Source of the DNA: Vibrio sp. STUT-A11
Lineage (GTDB): Bacteria > Pseudomonadota > Gammaproteobacteria > Enterobacterales > Vibrionaceae
NCBI RefSeq assembly: GCF_026000435.1
Contig: NZ_AP026764.1
Coordinates: forward strand, 248,001-312,000
Length of the DNA: 64,000 bases
Direction: 5' to 3'
The translations under genes were made by a program, and so were the position numbers. The notes beneath the pieces were generated by a model that was not told the DNA's origin, ran no database searches, and saw only the letters and a list, made by a program, of their open reading frames with translations. Positions 42,084 through 51,044 of the stretch are shown here, piece by piece; the stretch's first letter is position 1, and each line of letters begins with the position of its first letter.

Positions 42084-42722
42084 TCAGTTTTTATTTGCCC
42101 GTAAGTTAAGTGGATCAACAGCCCCAGCCACAATCGCCATACCGACTAATTCGGGTAAGTTATTGGCCTCAAGACGTTTCATAATTCGAGAACGATATAA
42201 ATCGACCGTTTTGATGCTAATTGCCAACTGCTCAGCTATCTCTCGACTTGTATACCCTTGAATTAAAGGTAAAAAAACGTCTTGCTCGCGAGGGGTGAGC
42301 GAAGCCAGTTTTTCCTTTATCAATTGCTGAGCATTACTTCTGATCACACTCGGCTCGCTTTGAAGTGAATCCTGAACGCTGTCTAGTAATAACTGATCGT
42401 TGTAAGGTTTTTCGATGAAATCGACAGCACCCGACTTAAATGCACGTACGACAATGGGTACATCAGCGTGACCACTAACAAAAATGACTGGCAGTTTAAT
42501 ACCACGACGGCGCATTTCTTCCTGTACGTTTAGCCCGCCCATACCAGGCATACGGATATCAAGTAATACACACGCATTAGCGTCGGGATCACATGACGAC
42601 AAGAAATCTTGTCCGGAAGAAAACGGCACCGCTTTTAGCCCTACCGACTCAAACAACCAAACCGTTGAATCGAGCATTCCCTGATCATCATCAACCACAT
42701 ATACAATCTGTTCACTCTGCAT
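42084..42722 (-). CDS. FixJ-family response regulator
   Basis: A 212-aa response regulator. The receiver domain (1-120) has Asp11-Asp12, phospho-acceptor Asp55 (CVLLDIRMPGMGG), VSGHAD and FIEKPY with the conserved Lys. The LuxR-type helix-turn-helix (~142-200) reads LTPREQDVFLPLIQGYTSREIAEQLAISIKTVDLYRSRIM, here shown as one motif family in pieces: TPREQDVF and SIKTVDLYRSRIMKRL. This is the FixJ/TtrR/StyR type. The SD is TAGGAG. It follows the sensor kinase gene by 9 bases. Its target may be the acyl-CoA ligase at 45477, whose promoter has ACTATA repeats. Confidence 0.93.
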   Translation of the reverse strand: MQSEQIVYVVDDDQGMLDSTVWLFESVGLKAVPFSSGQDFLSSCDPDANACVLLDIRMPGMGGLNVQEEMRRRGIKLPVIFVSGHADVPIVVRAFKSGAVDFIEKPYNDQLLLDSVQDSLQSEPSVIRSNAQQLIKEKLASLTPREQDVFLPLIQGYTSREIAEQLAISIKTVDLYRSRIMKRLEANNLPELVGMAIVAGAVDPLNLRANKN

Positions 42723-42731
42723 GTCATACTC

Positions 42732-45065
42732 CTAACAAGCGTTGCTGCGGGGACCACTGTTCTCCCCTGATCTATCTTTATTGCTGCGTAGTGGCAATGA
42801 GCAACAAAATGTTAATCCTCTATTCGTTGAGGGCTCAACATCGAGACTGCCACCAAAGCCTTCCACTATCGTTCGGCTCATTGATAGCCCAAGCCCTAGC
42901 CCATCCGGTTTACTGGTATAAAACGGGGTAAAAAGTTTGTCACTTTCATCAGGCTTTAACCCTGGCCCCTGATCCTTAACATGAATAAGCAACCATTGCG
43001 CATTAGTGCTCACATTAATATCGACCTGTGACTCTTGATTAGGATGCGCACTCCAGTTGGCATCAATGGCATTTCGCAGCAGATTAATCAGCACCTGCTC
43101 CAACAAAACAGCATCGCCATATACAAGCGGTCGTTTCTCATGTTCTGCATGGCAATAATTGATGGTGACTTTATATCGACTGGCTTCACTCGCACAAAGC
43201 CCCACTGCTTCCCACACCACCATATCGATATCTAGCGGTTGAATATTTCGCGGGCTCTTGCGCAAAAAATTTCGTAGACGGTTAATGACAGCTGATGCAT
43301 GACTCGCCTGGCCACAAATCAATTGCAGCCCTTCTGCAACGCGCGCAGCGTTTTGAGGATTTTGAGGAAGGGTTTCTAAATAACGCTGGCTGGCATTAGC
43401 ATAGTTAATCACGGCAGCCAGGGGCTGATTCAGCTCATGAGCAATGCCGGATGCCAATTCACCCATCGTAACCAGGCGAGCAGTATGTGCTAACTCATCC
43501 TGATGACGCCTTTGCTCTGCCTCACGTAACTCTCGCTCAGTCATGTCCCGTGCAACCAGCGAGGCGTAATACTGCCCTCCTGCGCCTTTATGAGCGAGTA
43601 ATACTAACGATGCGACAAAACCTGTTTTATGCTTCAGCGGAGTTAATTTCACTTCGGTGGTCCACGCCCCCTTTCGGATAGCCTCCTCCCAACCTTCCTC
43701 TCGAAGCCTGCCAAAATCCAGAGGGCTCAGGAACTCAGCCAGATTCGGCAGTTCTACCTCTTCGCATATCCCCAACGCCTTGCGAGCAGAAGGGTTCATC
43801 TTGGTCAATTGCCAGTGTGAATCCGTAAACAGTACTAAATCGGTGTTGGCTCTGACGACTTCCGCCAGTCGTCTGTTTTCCTCTTCTGCCCTTACTCTTG
43901 CAGTGATATCCCTCGATATGCCGACAATTTCCACCACATCGCCAGTATACGTTTCCCGAATGCCACGAAACGCAGTTTCAAACCACAAGTAGTGTCCATC
44001 ACGATGACGAATACGATAAGTCAAAGTCAGGTAGCCATCTCGCTCCAGGGGTTCAACCATTTGCAAAAGGAGCAAATCTTGGTCGCTAGGGTGGACCATT
44101 TCCCGAACTGGTATACCACGTAACTCTTCAGGCCAATATCCCAGTAGAGTCCAAGAGGCAGCCGAAGCATCCAAAAAACCACCATCGGGGCTATGACGAG
44201 AGATCAAATCCGTCGTGTTTTCCGTGATCAGGCGATAAAGCCTTGAGGCGGTTTCTGCCTCTCTTTTATTCAGGATTTCTTGCGTTGCATCTCGACAACG
44301 AACGATGACCGATCCCATTGAAGGCTCAGGGAAAAACTGCCATAGAAAGTAGCGTTCATCTAATTTAGATTCCACTTCTGCTATGACTCTTTCCTGCTTC
44401 AGACAAGAGGCAATTAATTGAACGTAGTTAACTGGCAACAGATCTTGTAGTGACAAATCATCTCGACAGGACAGGAGGTTCTGCATGGAAATATTGATGG
44501 CCTTAGGCCTGGCTTGCTTGTCAAAGCGTACCGTGGGTAACGGATCACTTTGCAATAAGCCCTCAGATGGTTGCGCCAAGAGATTTGCCAGCAGTGTTTT
44601 TAGTAGAGTCCCCATGGCAGCCAAAGATGCGACCTGACTGGGCTGCTCGGTTGAGATAACCAGTATCCCTTCCTCTTCAGCCGCTTCCCCTTCATCTGTT
44701 CCCCCCTTTGGCATCAGAGAAATCACCCCGCCATGAGCTAACCCCGCACGACGTAAACGTCCAGCCAGCCAAGAGTCTCCAAGGCGAATATCCTGCAAGG
44801 GAACACAAATCTGGTTTTGTAATTGTTGGCGTATTCCATCATCACTGGCATTAAGCGGATTACCTTGGCCAGACGGAAGTGCAGGGCCATCTTCATCATT
44901 GGTATAAACCTGCTCAGAGGGCTGCCAAGGGAGCCAAAACACCTTTTCAACGCCAGGCCAAGTCGAGACATAGCGACACAAGGCTGAGGACTGATCTGCG
45001 GCGGAGCCTTGATTCAATAAACTCAACCATAAATCGAGATAAAGTTGTGCACGTTCACTTTCCAT
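42732..45065 (-). CDS. FixL-type PAS sensor histidine kinase
   Basis: A 777-aa soluble sensor kinase with no transmembrane segment. An N-terminal ~270-residue region of unknown fold (possibly GAF-like) is followed by a PAS/PAC unit (YRLITENTTDLISRHSPDG to VEIVGISRDITAR, ~275-400), a second PAS (VVRANTDLVLFTDSHW to SLVARDMTER, ~410-525) and the kinase core, with the phospho-acceptor His in GIAHELNQPLAAVINYANAS, NLLRNAIDANW, DQGPGL and GLGLGLSMSRTI. I see no haem-binding FixL signature, so the signal is unknown. The ATG at 45065 has SD GGAAG; an upstream TTG does not. Confidence 0.9.
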   Translation of the reverse strand: MESERAQLYLDLWLSLLNQGSAADQSSALCRYVSTWPGVEKVFWLPWQPSEQVYTNDEDGPALPSGQGNPLNASDDGIRQQLQNQICVPLQDIRLGDSWLAGRLRRAGLAHGGVISLMPKGGTDEGEAAEEEGILVISTEQPSQVASLAAMGTLLKTLLANLLAQPSEGLLQSDPLPTVRFDKQARPKAINISMQNLLSCRDDLSLQDLLPVNYVQLIASCLKQERVIAEVESKLDERYFLWQFFPEPSMGSVIVRCRDATQEILNKREAETASRLYRLITENTTDLISRHSPDGGFLDASAASWTLLGYWPEELRGIPVREMVHPSDQDLLLLQMVEPLERDGYLTLTYRIRHRDGHYLWFETAFRGIRETYTGDVVEIVGISRDITARVRAEEENRRLAEVVRANTDLVLFTDSHWQLTKMNPSARKALGICEEVELPNLAEFLSPLDFGRLREEGWEEAIRKGAWTTEVKLTPLKHKTGFVASLVLLAHKGAGGQYYASLVARDMTERELREAEQRRHQDELAHTARLVTMGELASGIAHELNQPLAAVINYANASQRYLETLPQNPQNAARVAEGLQLICGQASHASAVINRLRNFLRKSPRNIQPLDIDMVVWEAVGLCASEASRYKVTINYCHAEHEKRPLVYGDAVLLEQVLINLLRNAIDANWSAHPNQESQVDINVSTNAQWLLIHVKDQGPGLKPDESDKLFTPFYTSKPDGLGLGLSMSRTIVEGFGGSLDVEPSTNRGLTFCCSLPLRSNKDRSGENSGPRSNAC

Positions 45066-45143
45066 GCCGTCTTCCAAAGATGTGGTTATCAAAACATTCT
45101 TCCCTTAAGTCTTAACGCCATTCGCCTAACGATTTTTATCTGA

Positions 45144-45275
45144 GTCATTCCAGCGAGCCCTAGCGAGACTAGGAATCTAATATCAGCGCACTAAGCAGTT
45201 ATGAAATAACTTGGATCATAAAGTGCTCGAAAACGAGATCCTGAATCACGCTCCTTCGTCGCAGTTCAGGATGAC
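45144..45275. repeat. MITE-like structured repeat element
   Basis: A ~132-bp element bounded by GTCATTCC and GGATGAC, imperfect terminal inverted repeats. Inside are GCACT...AGTGC enclosing AGTTAT-GAA-ATAACT, then CTCG-AAAA-CGAG, then ATCCTGAA / TTCAGGAT (45238-45245, 45265-45272). The core reading GAGATCCTGAATCACGCTCC next to TTCAGGATGACG resembles a dispersed sequence I recall from many Vibrio intergenic regions. There is no coding capacity and no clear target duplication. Confidence 0.6.
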
Positions 45276-45331
45276 GAGTAACTTAAGCCTGCCGTTATTT
45301 TCTACCTAGCATAAGGGGTTATAGGATAAAT

Positions 45332-45358
45332 ACTATAAGACTATAGGCTATTACTATA
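45332..45358. promoter_or_regulatory. Triple ACTATA repeats
   Basis: ACTATA occurs at 45332, 45340 and 45353, with related TATAGG at 45320 and 45342, about 120 bases before the acyl-CoA ligase start. This could be a response-regulator binding array or simply an AT-rich promoter. Confidence 0.3.
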
Positions 45359-45476
45359 TTCCATTTGGGTATGCTATAAACTACCACATGTTATTAAAAC
45401 ATTAAATTTAAACAACCAACTTGTTAACGAGAAGTAACCTAGTAACGGAATCACCAACAGCTAAAAAGGATCTTAA

Positions 45477-47096
45477 ATGTCAATCTATGATAACGATCTT
45501 ACTCATTGCGCAGTGAATCACATGGCCCTCACTCCACTGAGTTTTTTGGAGCGAACCGCAAACGTCTACCCTGACTATCCAGCAGTCATTCATGGTAGTA
45601 TCCGCCGTAACTGGTCAGAAACCTATCAACGCTGCCGCCAACTTGCTTCGGCGTTATCCGGCCGTGGTATTGGTAAAGGTGATACCGTATCAGTGATGCT
45701 GCCAAATATTCCGGCAATGCTAGAAGCGCATTTCGGTGTCCCTATGATTGGGGCGGTTCTCAACACTCTGAACGTTAGACTTGATGCCGAAACCATCGCT
45801 TTCATGCTGAAACATAGCGAAGCCAAAGTACTTATCTGCGACCGCGAATTTCATGCTGTGATAACTGAAGCACTGGCTTTGATCGATAATCCTCCACTGA
45901 TTATTGATGTCAACGATCCAGAATACGGCGGAGAAGAAGCGACCAGTGATCTCGATTATGAAGCCTTTCTGGCTGAAGGCGATCCTAACTATGAGTGGCA
46001 ATGGCCAGAAGACGAATGGCAGGCGATTTCTCTCAACTACACATCAGGCACGACCGGTAACCCGAAAGGCGTGGTTTACCATCATCGTGGCGCTTACCTG
46101 AATTCACTCGGCAACCAAATGACCTGGTCAATGGGGCATCACCCTGTCTACCTCTGGACCCTGCCAATGTTCCACTGTAACGGCTGGTGTTACCCATGGA
46201 CCATTACGGCTTTGGCTGGGGTACATGTGTTCCTTCGCCGAGTTGACCCACAAAAAGTCCTCACTCTGATCCGTGAGCATAAAGTTAGCCACTTATGCGG
46301 AGCACCAATTGTTCTAAACGCTCTGGTTAACATGCCCGAAGAAGCCAAAGCGGCAATTGACCATCCAGTTAACGCGATGGTTGCAGGCGCAGCGCCACCA
46401 GCAAAAGTGATTGGCGATGTAGAAAAAATGGGCATCAATATTACCCATGTTTATGGATTAACCGAAGTCTACGGGCCAGTCACTGTCTGCGCATGGCACG
46501 AAAGCTGGGATGAGCTCAGTCTTGAAGAGCGAGCAACGTTAAAATCGCGTCAGGGCGTCCGTTACCCAACGCTTGAAGGTGCGATGGTGGCCGATACTCA
46601 AACACTCAAACCAGTCGCCAAAGACGGTAAAACGATCGGTGAGGTTTTCATGCGAGGTAACACCGTAATGAAAGGCTACCTGAAAAATCCAAGCGCTACG
46701 GCAGAAGCCTTTGAGGGTGGTTGGTTCCACACCGGCGACTTAGGCGTATGCCACCCTAACGGCTATATAGAGATCAAAGACCGCCTTAAAGACATTATCA
46801 TCTCAGGTGGAGAAAACATTTCTACCATCGAGCTGGAAGACGTTCTCTACAAACATCCCGATATTCTCGAGGTTTCCGTCGTCGCCAAGCCAGATGAACG
46901 CTGGGGCGAGTCGCCATGCGCATTTATCACTCTTAAGCAAAACAAATTCACGAGTGAAAATGAAATTCTCGATTACTGCCGTGAGCACTTGGCTGGCTTT
47001 AAAATTCCAAAGACCATTGTCTTTACCAACTTACCCAAAACGTCCACAGGGAAAGTGCAGAAGTACATTCTTCGCGACTGGGCAAAAGAAATCTAA
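45477..47096 (+). CDS. AMP-forming acyl-CoA ligase (medium-chain / MMPA-CoA ligase-like)
   Basis: A 539-aa adenylate-forming ligase that activates a carboxylic acid to its CoA thioester. The motifs are YTSGTTGNPKGVVYHHRGAY (P-loop, ~190), PMFHCNGWCYPW (~230), VYGLTEVYGP (~325), GWFHTGDLGV (~415), IKDRLKDIIISGGENIS and the C-terminal catalytic Lys in KTSTGKVQK. The HRGAYLNSLGN and MFHCNGW features place it with AlkK/DmdB-type enzymes that use medium-chain acids or 3-methylmercaptopropionate. The SD is AAGGAT. It is followed 114 bases later by a permease, probably for the acid substrate or a linked metabolite. Confidence 0.9.
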   Translation: MSIYDNDLTHCAVNHMALTPLSFLERTANVYPDYPAVIHGSIRRNWSETYQRCRQLASALSGRGIGKGDTVSVMLPNIPAMLEAHFGVPMIGAVLNTLNVRLDAETIAFMLKHSEAKVLICDREFHAVITEALALIDNPPLIIDVNDPEYGGEEATSDLDYEAFLAEGDPNYEWQWPEDEWQAISLNYTSGTTGNPKGVVYHHRGAYLNSLGNQMTWSMGHHPVYLWTLPMFHCNGWCYPWTITALAGVHVFLRRVDPQKVLTLIREHKVSHLCGAPIVLNALVNMPEEAKAAIDHPVNAMVAGAAPPAKVIGDVEKMGINITHVYGLTEVYGPVTVCAWHESWDELSLEERATLKSRQGVRYPTLEGAMVADTQTLKPVAKDGKTIGEVFMRGNTVMKGYLKNPSATAEAFEGGWFHTGDLGVCHPNGYIEIKDRLKDIIISGGENISTIELEDVLYKHPDILEVSVVAKPDERWGESPCAFITLKQNKFTSENEILDYCREHLAGFKIPKTIVFTNLPKTSTGKVQKYILRDWAKEI

Positions 47097-47210
47097 GTAA
47101 ATAATAAATCTAAATAAATAAGTAAGTAGATCGGGAGGCATTGCTTCCCCATCTTTTACTGCAACACAGCAAAGTAATACTCCCCCGATAACGTCAACAA
47201 GGAAGACGCC

Positions 47211-48581
47211 ATGCAAGTTTATAAACGACAGCAGGGAACCGAACAACCATACTGGCCACTGGGGCCTTTTAAAATTCGACTGCCTTTCATTCACTACCGC
47301 TGGGAATTTGCGGAAATGCTACAAGCGCTAATTATGTTTGTAGTGAGCTTAGCGATGATCCCCCTTTTAGAGAAATATCTCGGACTACCTTATGACATCG
47401 CTCTGGCCTACGTAGTGGTATGCGGAATTGGCTTTATGATTCCAGCACTCTTCGGTGTACCTTTTGTGCCCGGTTGGATCACTCCGGGTATTCCGGTGGT
47501 TTTACTGTTTCTTGGCGACTTCAAGCCAGGACCAGAAGCGATACAAGCGCTGTTCGCTCTTCAACTACTGGTATTTATCATCTTCTTGGTCCTCGGCGTG
47601 ACTCGTTTAGGCTCCGCGATGGTTAAACTGGTGCCGAACTCGCTCAAGGCAGGGATCATCATCGGTGCCGGGATCGCAGCCATAATGGGCGAGATCTCCA
47701 GTGGCGGACGCCTGGCTGCCACTCCAATCTCTCTGAGCATTGGTAGTTTGGTCTGCCTGTATTTGATGTTCTCAGTATCTTTCAAAGGATTGATTGATAG
47801 AGTGCCGCTGGCGAAAAAAATCGTTAATTACGGCATGGTACCGGGCATGCTCATTGCCATTTCAGTGGGCATTTTGGTCGGTGAATACCCAATGCCTGAT
47901 ATCCAATGGGGAATTACTCAACCTGACTTTGTCGGAATGTGGCAGTACTTACCATTCAATATCGGTTTCCCGGATTTAGATGTATTCCTTATGGCCATTC
48001 CAACCGCAGTCATTGCTTACATTATTGCCTTCGGCGACATCATTGTAGGTCAATCATTGATGCAGCGCGCAGATGAACTACGCACCGATGAAGTTATTGA
48101 AAACAATATTGACCGTGTTCATCTAGTTACAGCAGTTCGTAACGCCCTGCACGCTTTCTTCGCACCATACCCAGGGCTAGCTGGTCCACTGTGGACCGCA
48201 GTTGCTGCAACAATGGCAGAGCGTTACAAGCATGGACGCGAAGCAATGGACTCTATCTACAGCGGCGCGGGTACGTTTTGGATCACCGGTTTTATTGCTC
48301 TGTTCGCGCTTCCACTGGTTAGTTTCTTCCAACCTGTGCTGCCGATAGCGCTGTCGTTAACTCTGCTATTAACGGGTTACATCTGCCTGATGGTAGGACT
48401 AGAGCAGCTAAACAATAACACCGAGCGTGGTATTGCCGGAATGATGGGCGTGGTTCTTGCTGTCTATGGCGCAAGCTGGGGGCTAGTAACAGGGGTTGTC
48501 CTTTATGTTCTGATCGAACGTACTCACATACTGCGTTTTCAGGTCAACAAGAAAGACAGAGAAACCGCCAGCGATAGCTGA
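47211..48581 (+). CDS. Polytopic permease, UraA/SulP-fold-like
   Basis: A 456-aa inner-membrane protein with 12-14 hydrophobic segments and cytoplasmic ends. GVPFVPGWITPGIPVVLLFL and LVPNSLKAGIIIGAGIAAIMGEI suggest the UraA/SLC26 (7+7 inverted repeat) fold, but it lacks the NCS2 signature, and I cannot name the substrate. IIAFGDIIVGQSLMQRADEL and AFFAPYPGLAGPLWTA are distinctive conserved-looking blocks. The SD is AAGGAAG. It follows the acyl-CoA ligase gene on the same strand, so uptake of that enzyme's acid substrate is a plausible role. Confidence 0.7.
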   Translation: MQVYKRQQGTEQPYWPLGPFKIRLPFIHYRWEFAEMLQALIMFVVSLAMIPLLEKYLGLPYDIALAYVVVCGIGFMIPALFGVPFVPGWITPGIPVVLLFLGDFKPGPEAIQALFALQLLVFIIFLVLGVTRLGSAMVKLVPNSLKAGIIIGAGIAAIMGEISSGGRLAATPISLSIGSLVCLYLMFSVSFKGLIDRVPLAKKIVNYGMVPGMLIAISVGILVGEYPMPDIQWGITQPDFVGMWQYLPFNIGFPDLDVFLMAIPTAVIAYIIAFGDIIVGQSLMQRADELRTDEVIENNIDRVHLVTAVRNALHAFFAPYPGLAGPLWTAVAATMAERYKHGREAMDSIYSGAGTFWITGFIALFALPLVSFFQPVLPIALSLTLLLTGYICLMVGLEQLNNNTERGIAGMMGVVLAVYGASWGLVTGVVLYVLIERTHILRFQVNKKDRETASDS

Positions 48582-48600
48582 TAGCTGAATTAACTCAATA

Positions 48601-48631
48601 AACGCAACAGGCTGTATTCACCTGTTGCGTT
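48601..48631. terminator. Bidirectional terminator-like hairpin
   Basis: A perfect 11-bp stem (AACGCAACAGG / CCTGTTGCGTT) with a 9-nt loop between the convergent permease and LysR genes. Confidence 0.65.
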
Positions 48632-48679
48632 GCTAACATCACCTTCACAGTCATGTTTAACGTCCCCTTCCAACTCAGA

Positions 48680-49546
48680 TCAACTTACCACTGACACATT
48701 CTCTCCAACCCAAGTCAGTAACTGTTTAGCCGCTTTGGATAAAACCTGATTCTGGCGAACGATGTAGCCAAAGTCTGTGTTAGGGAAGCTTGGTAACGGT
48801 ATCACCTCTCTGGTTAACTTCAGCCTTGGGTCAATGGAAAAATCCGGAACAATCGCGGTGCCAAAACCGGCTTCCGCCCAGTCTATTTGCGCTTCCACAC
48901 TGCCTACTTCCATCACCCTATGCTTTGGCAACTTCAGCTCTGGCAATGAAGCATCAATCAATTCTCGCGTACGAGTATCGTGCCCAAGCAGTATAAGCGT
49001 CTGGCTTTCCTTTTTGTTTTCCTGCCACTCAAAGATATTGTCGCCAAAAGCACACCAGTGAATTTGGGTAAGAGGGGTAAAGTGAAGCGGTTGACTCTCT
49101 TTCTGAGCGATAACAAACCCAATGTCTGCTCGGGCACGTTTCACTAAATCCACCGCTTGAGAAGAAGTAGTATTGAACAGAGCTAAGTCGATACCCGGGT
49201 ACTCATCTTTAAACTTTTGAAACGGCTTGATGAGCAATAAGCGCGAGACAATGTCGCTGGCAGCAATCGAAAGCGTTCCCTGAGTAAGATCGTTAATCGC
49301 ATTAAGATCCGACTGACAGATCTGCAGCTCGTTCAGCATGTGTTGCGCAGTATTCAACAAGCGCTTTCCAGCCTGAGTCAGTTGCACAGGATTTCGTTCA
49401 ATTAATTTCGTCCGTGTGGCTTGCTCAAGCTGCTTAATGTGCAAGCTGACATTCGGCTGAGTCATATGCAGCTCGGTTGCCGTTTTGCCGAAATGCCTAA
49501 CGTCAGCCAAAGTGACAAACGTCCTCAGCCAATTCAAATCCAACAT
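48680..49546 (-). CDS. LysR-type regulator
   Basis: A 288-aa LysR regulator with a helix-turn-helix at ~residues 4-62 (LNWLRTFVTLADVRHFGKTA, then MTQPNVSLHIKQLEQATRTKLIERN in pieces) and an effector domain containing SIAASDIVSRLLL. It resembles the HdfR/LeuO-like branch only loosely, so I give no symbol. It is divergent from the adenylosuccinate synthetase paralogue at 49654 with a 107-bp gap, which makes that gene its first candidate target. Confidence 0.83.
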   Translation of the reverse strand: MLDLNWLRTFVTLADVRHFGKTATELHMTQPNVSLHIKQLEQATRTKLIERNPVQLTQAGKRLLNTAQHMLNELQICQSDLNAINDLTQGTLSIAASDIVSRLLLIKPFQKFKDEYPGIDLALFNTTSSQAVDLVKRARADIGFVIAQKESQPLHFTPLTQIHWCAFGDNIFEWQENKKESQTLILLGHDTRTRELIDASLPELKLPKHRVMEVGSVEAQIDWAEAGFGTAIVPDFSIDPRLKLTREVIPLPSFPNTDFGYIVRQNQVLSKAAKQLLTWVGENVSVVS

Positions 49547-49653
49547 AGCTCACCACCTGATATGAAATTCTTATCAAGTCGATGAGTATAATTAATTTCT
49601 CTTATTGATGCGAACAACATAAGATTTTTTGGTCTGTTATGGGAGAACAAATT

Positions 49654-50910
49654 ATGTCGTCTATTGTTGTTGTGGGTGCAAACTGGGGTGATGAAGGCAA
49701 AGGCCGCATCGTTGACTTTTTGGCAGAGCAAGCTTCTGCGAGTATTCGTTTCCAAGGTGGTAATAACGCGGGTCACACTGTCGTTAACGACCTGGGCACG
49801 TTTAAGCTGCACCAACTTCCAAGTGGCGTATTCAACCCAGACTGTTTGGCAGTTTTAGGTCCGGGTATGGTTATCAGCCCTGCGTTGCTGTCTCAGGAGA
49901 TTGCGGAAGTTGAAGAAGCGGGCGTTAAAGTGAATATGCGCATTTCTGATCGCGCAACACTGTGTCTACCTCTGCATGCACTTGAAGATACGCTAGAAGA
50001 ACAGCGTTTAGGCGACAAAGCATATGGATCTACTCGTCAAGGTATTGCACCTGCGTACGGTGACCGTGTGATGAAAAAAGGCATTCTTGTTGGTTGGTTA
50101 AAGCAACCTGAAGTGCTAGTTGAACGTCTTCAATTTATGATGGATTGGAAACTACCTCAACTGCGTGCGCTTTATCCTACATTTGAGTTTGAACAGACGG
50201 CAGAAGAGTTAGCGAACTGGCTACTAGAAGTATCGGCACCATGGCGTGATGCTATCTGTAACGTAACGCTTCCTCTTAAAGAGCTGCAAGCAGAAGACAA
50301 GACACTGCTATTTGAAGCACAACTTGGTGCTGGCCGTGACCTTGTATACGGTGAATACCCATGGACGACGTCTTCAAATGTTGTGTCTATGTACGCAGGT
50401 ATCGGCAGTGGTCTACCAGCCCTTCGTCCAGAACGTGTGATTGCAGTGGCGAAAGCATTCAGCTCATCAGTAGGTACAGGCACGCTGATCACTGCAATGG
50501 AAGAGCAAGATGCATTCCGCGAACTTGCAGGTGAGTTCGGCGCGACAACAGGCCGTCCACGCGACATGGGTTACTTCGACGCAGTCGCAACCAAAAACGG
50601 CGTTGAGCTACAAGCAGCGACTGAAATCGCGCTAACCAAAGTAGACTGTCTGACGGGTCTTAACGATCTTAAAATCTGTGTTGGCTACGAAGGCGATCAC
50701 AGTGAAAACCCAATCTGGCCTCAAACAGCCGCACTGGCACCAATCTACGAGAAAATGGAAAGCTGGAGCGAAGACATCACTGGTTGTCGTCAGTTTGAAG
50801 AGCTACCAGTAGCGGCACAGAAATACGTATTGCGTATTGAAGAGCTAATGGGCGTACCAGTAAAAATGGTGTCTGTGGGTCCTGGTCGTGAACAAATGAT
50901 TATGCGTTAA
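49654..50910 (+). CDS. purA: Adenylosuccinate synthetase paralogue
   Basis: A 418-aa enzyme of the PurA family, which joins IMP and aspartate using GTP in AMP synthesis. NWGDEGKGRIVDFL (P-loop with the catalytic Asp), GGNNAGHT (catalytic His), STRQGIAPAYGD, the GEYPWTTSSN block and GATTGRPRDMGYFD are present. It is shorter than housekeeping PurA (~430 aa) and departs from it in several sites: GKGR for GKGK, GGNNAGHT for GGHNAGHT, and FEAQLGAGRD for FEGAQGTLLD. It is therefore a divergent second copy. The ATG at 49654 has SD GGGAGAA; the upstream ATG at 49639 has none. Confidence 0.85.
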   Translation: MSSIVVVGANWGDEGKGRIVDFLAEQASASIRFQGGNNAGHTVVNDLGTFKLHQLPSGVFNPDCLAVLGPGMVISPALLSQEIAEVEEAGVKVNMRISDRATLCLPLHALEDTLEEQRLGDKAYGSTRQGIAPAYGDRVMKKGILVGWLKQPEVLVERLQFMMDWKLPQLRALYPTFEFEQTAEELANWLLEVSAPWRDAICNVTLPLKELQAEDKTLLFEAQLGAGRDLVYGEYPWTTSSNVVSMYAGIGSGLPALRPERVIAVAKAFSSSVGTGTLITAMEEQDAFRELAGEFGATTGRPRDMGYFDAVATKNGVELQAATEIALTKVDCLTGLNDLKICVGYEGDHSENPIWPQTAALAPIYEKMESWSEDITGCRQFEELPVAAQKYVLRIEELMGVPVKMVSVGPGREQMIMR

Positions 50911-50917
50911 GGTGTGA

Positions 50918-50944
50918 TGGGTACCAACCAACGTTGGTAGCCCA
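50918..50944 (+). other. Hairpin directly after the purA-like gene
   Basis: TGGG-TACCAAC pairs with GTTGGTA-(G)-CCCA around a CAAC loop, just upstream of the main terminator. Confidence 0.4.
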
Positions 50945-50955
50945 CATCTTTTGGC

Positions 50956-50996
50956 AGCGGCTTTTATCTTTTCCGGGGTAAAGCCGCTTTTTTTTT
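50956..50996 (+). terminator. Rho-independent terminator of the purA-like gene
   Basis: A 9-bp stem AGCGGCTTT / AAAGCCGCT (50956-50964 and 50980-50988) with a 15-nt loop and a nine-T run. Confidence 0.9.
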
Positions 50997-51044
50997 ATTT
51001 TTGAAATCTGACAGAAAACCGTTTCCGGTTAGAGCAGTTTCCCT

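Larger units (their letters stand above)
45066..45476. other. Intergenic region with MITE-like repeat and promoter of the acyl-CoA ligase
   Basis: About 410 bp with no gene. It holds the structured repeat at 45144-45275, then a very AT-rich stretch with three ACTATA copies and the presumed promoter of the gene at 45477. Confidence 0.6.

Noticed and set aside
50172..50567. 131-aa minus-strand ORF
   Set aside because: Antisense to the well-supported purA-like gene, with Ser/Arg-rich shadow composition.
49654..50910. PurZ (2-aminoadenine, Z-genome) enzyme
   Set aside because: The Asp of the WGDEGKG motif is retained, which is the PurA state; there are no phage genes nearby.
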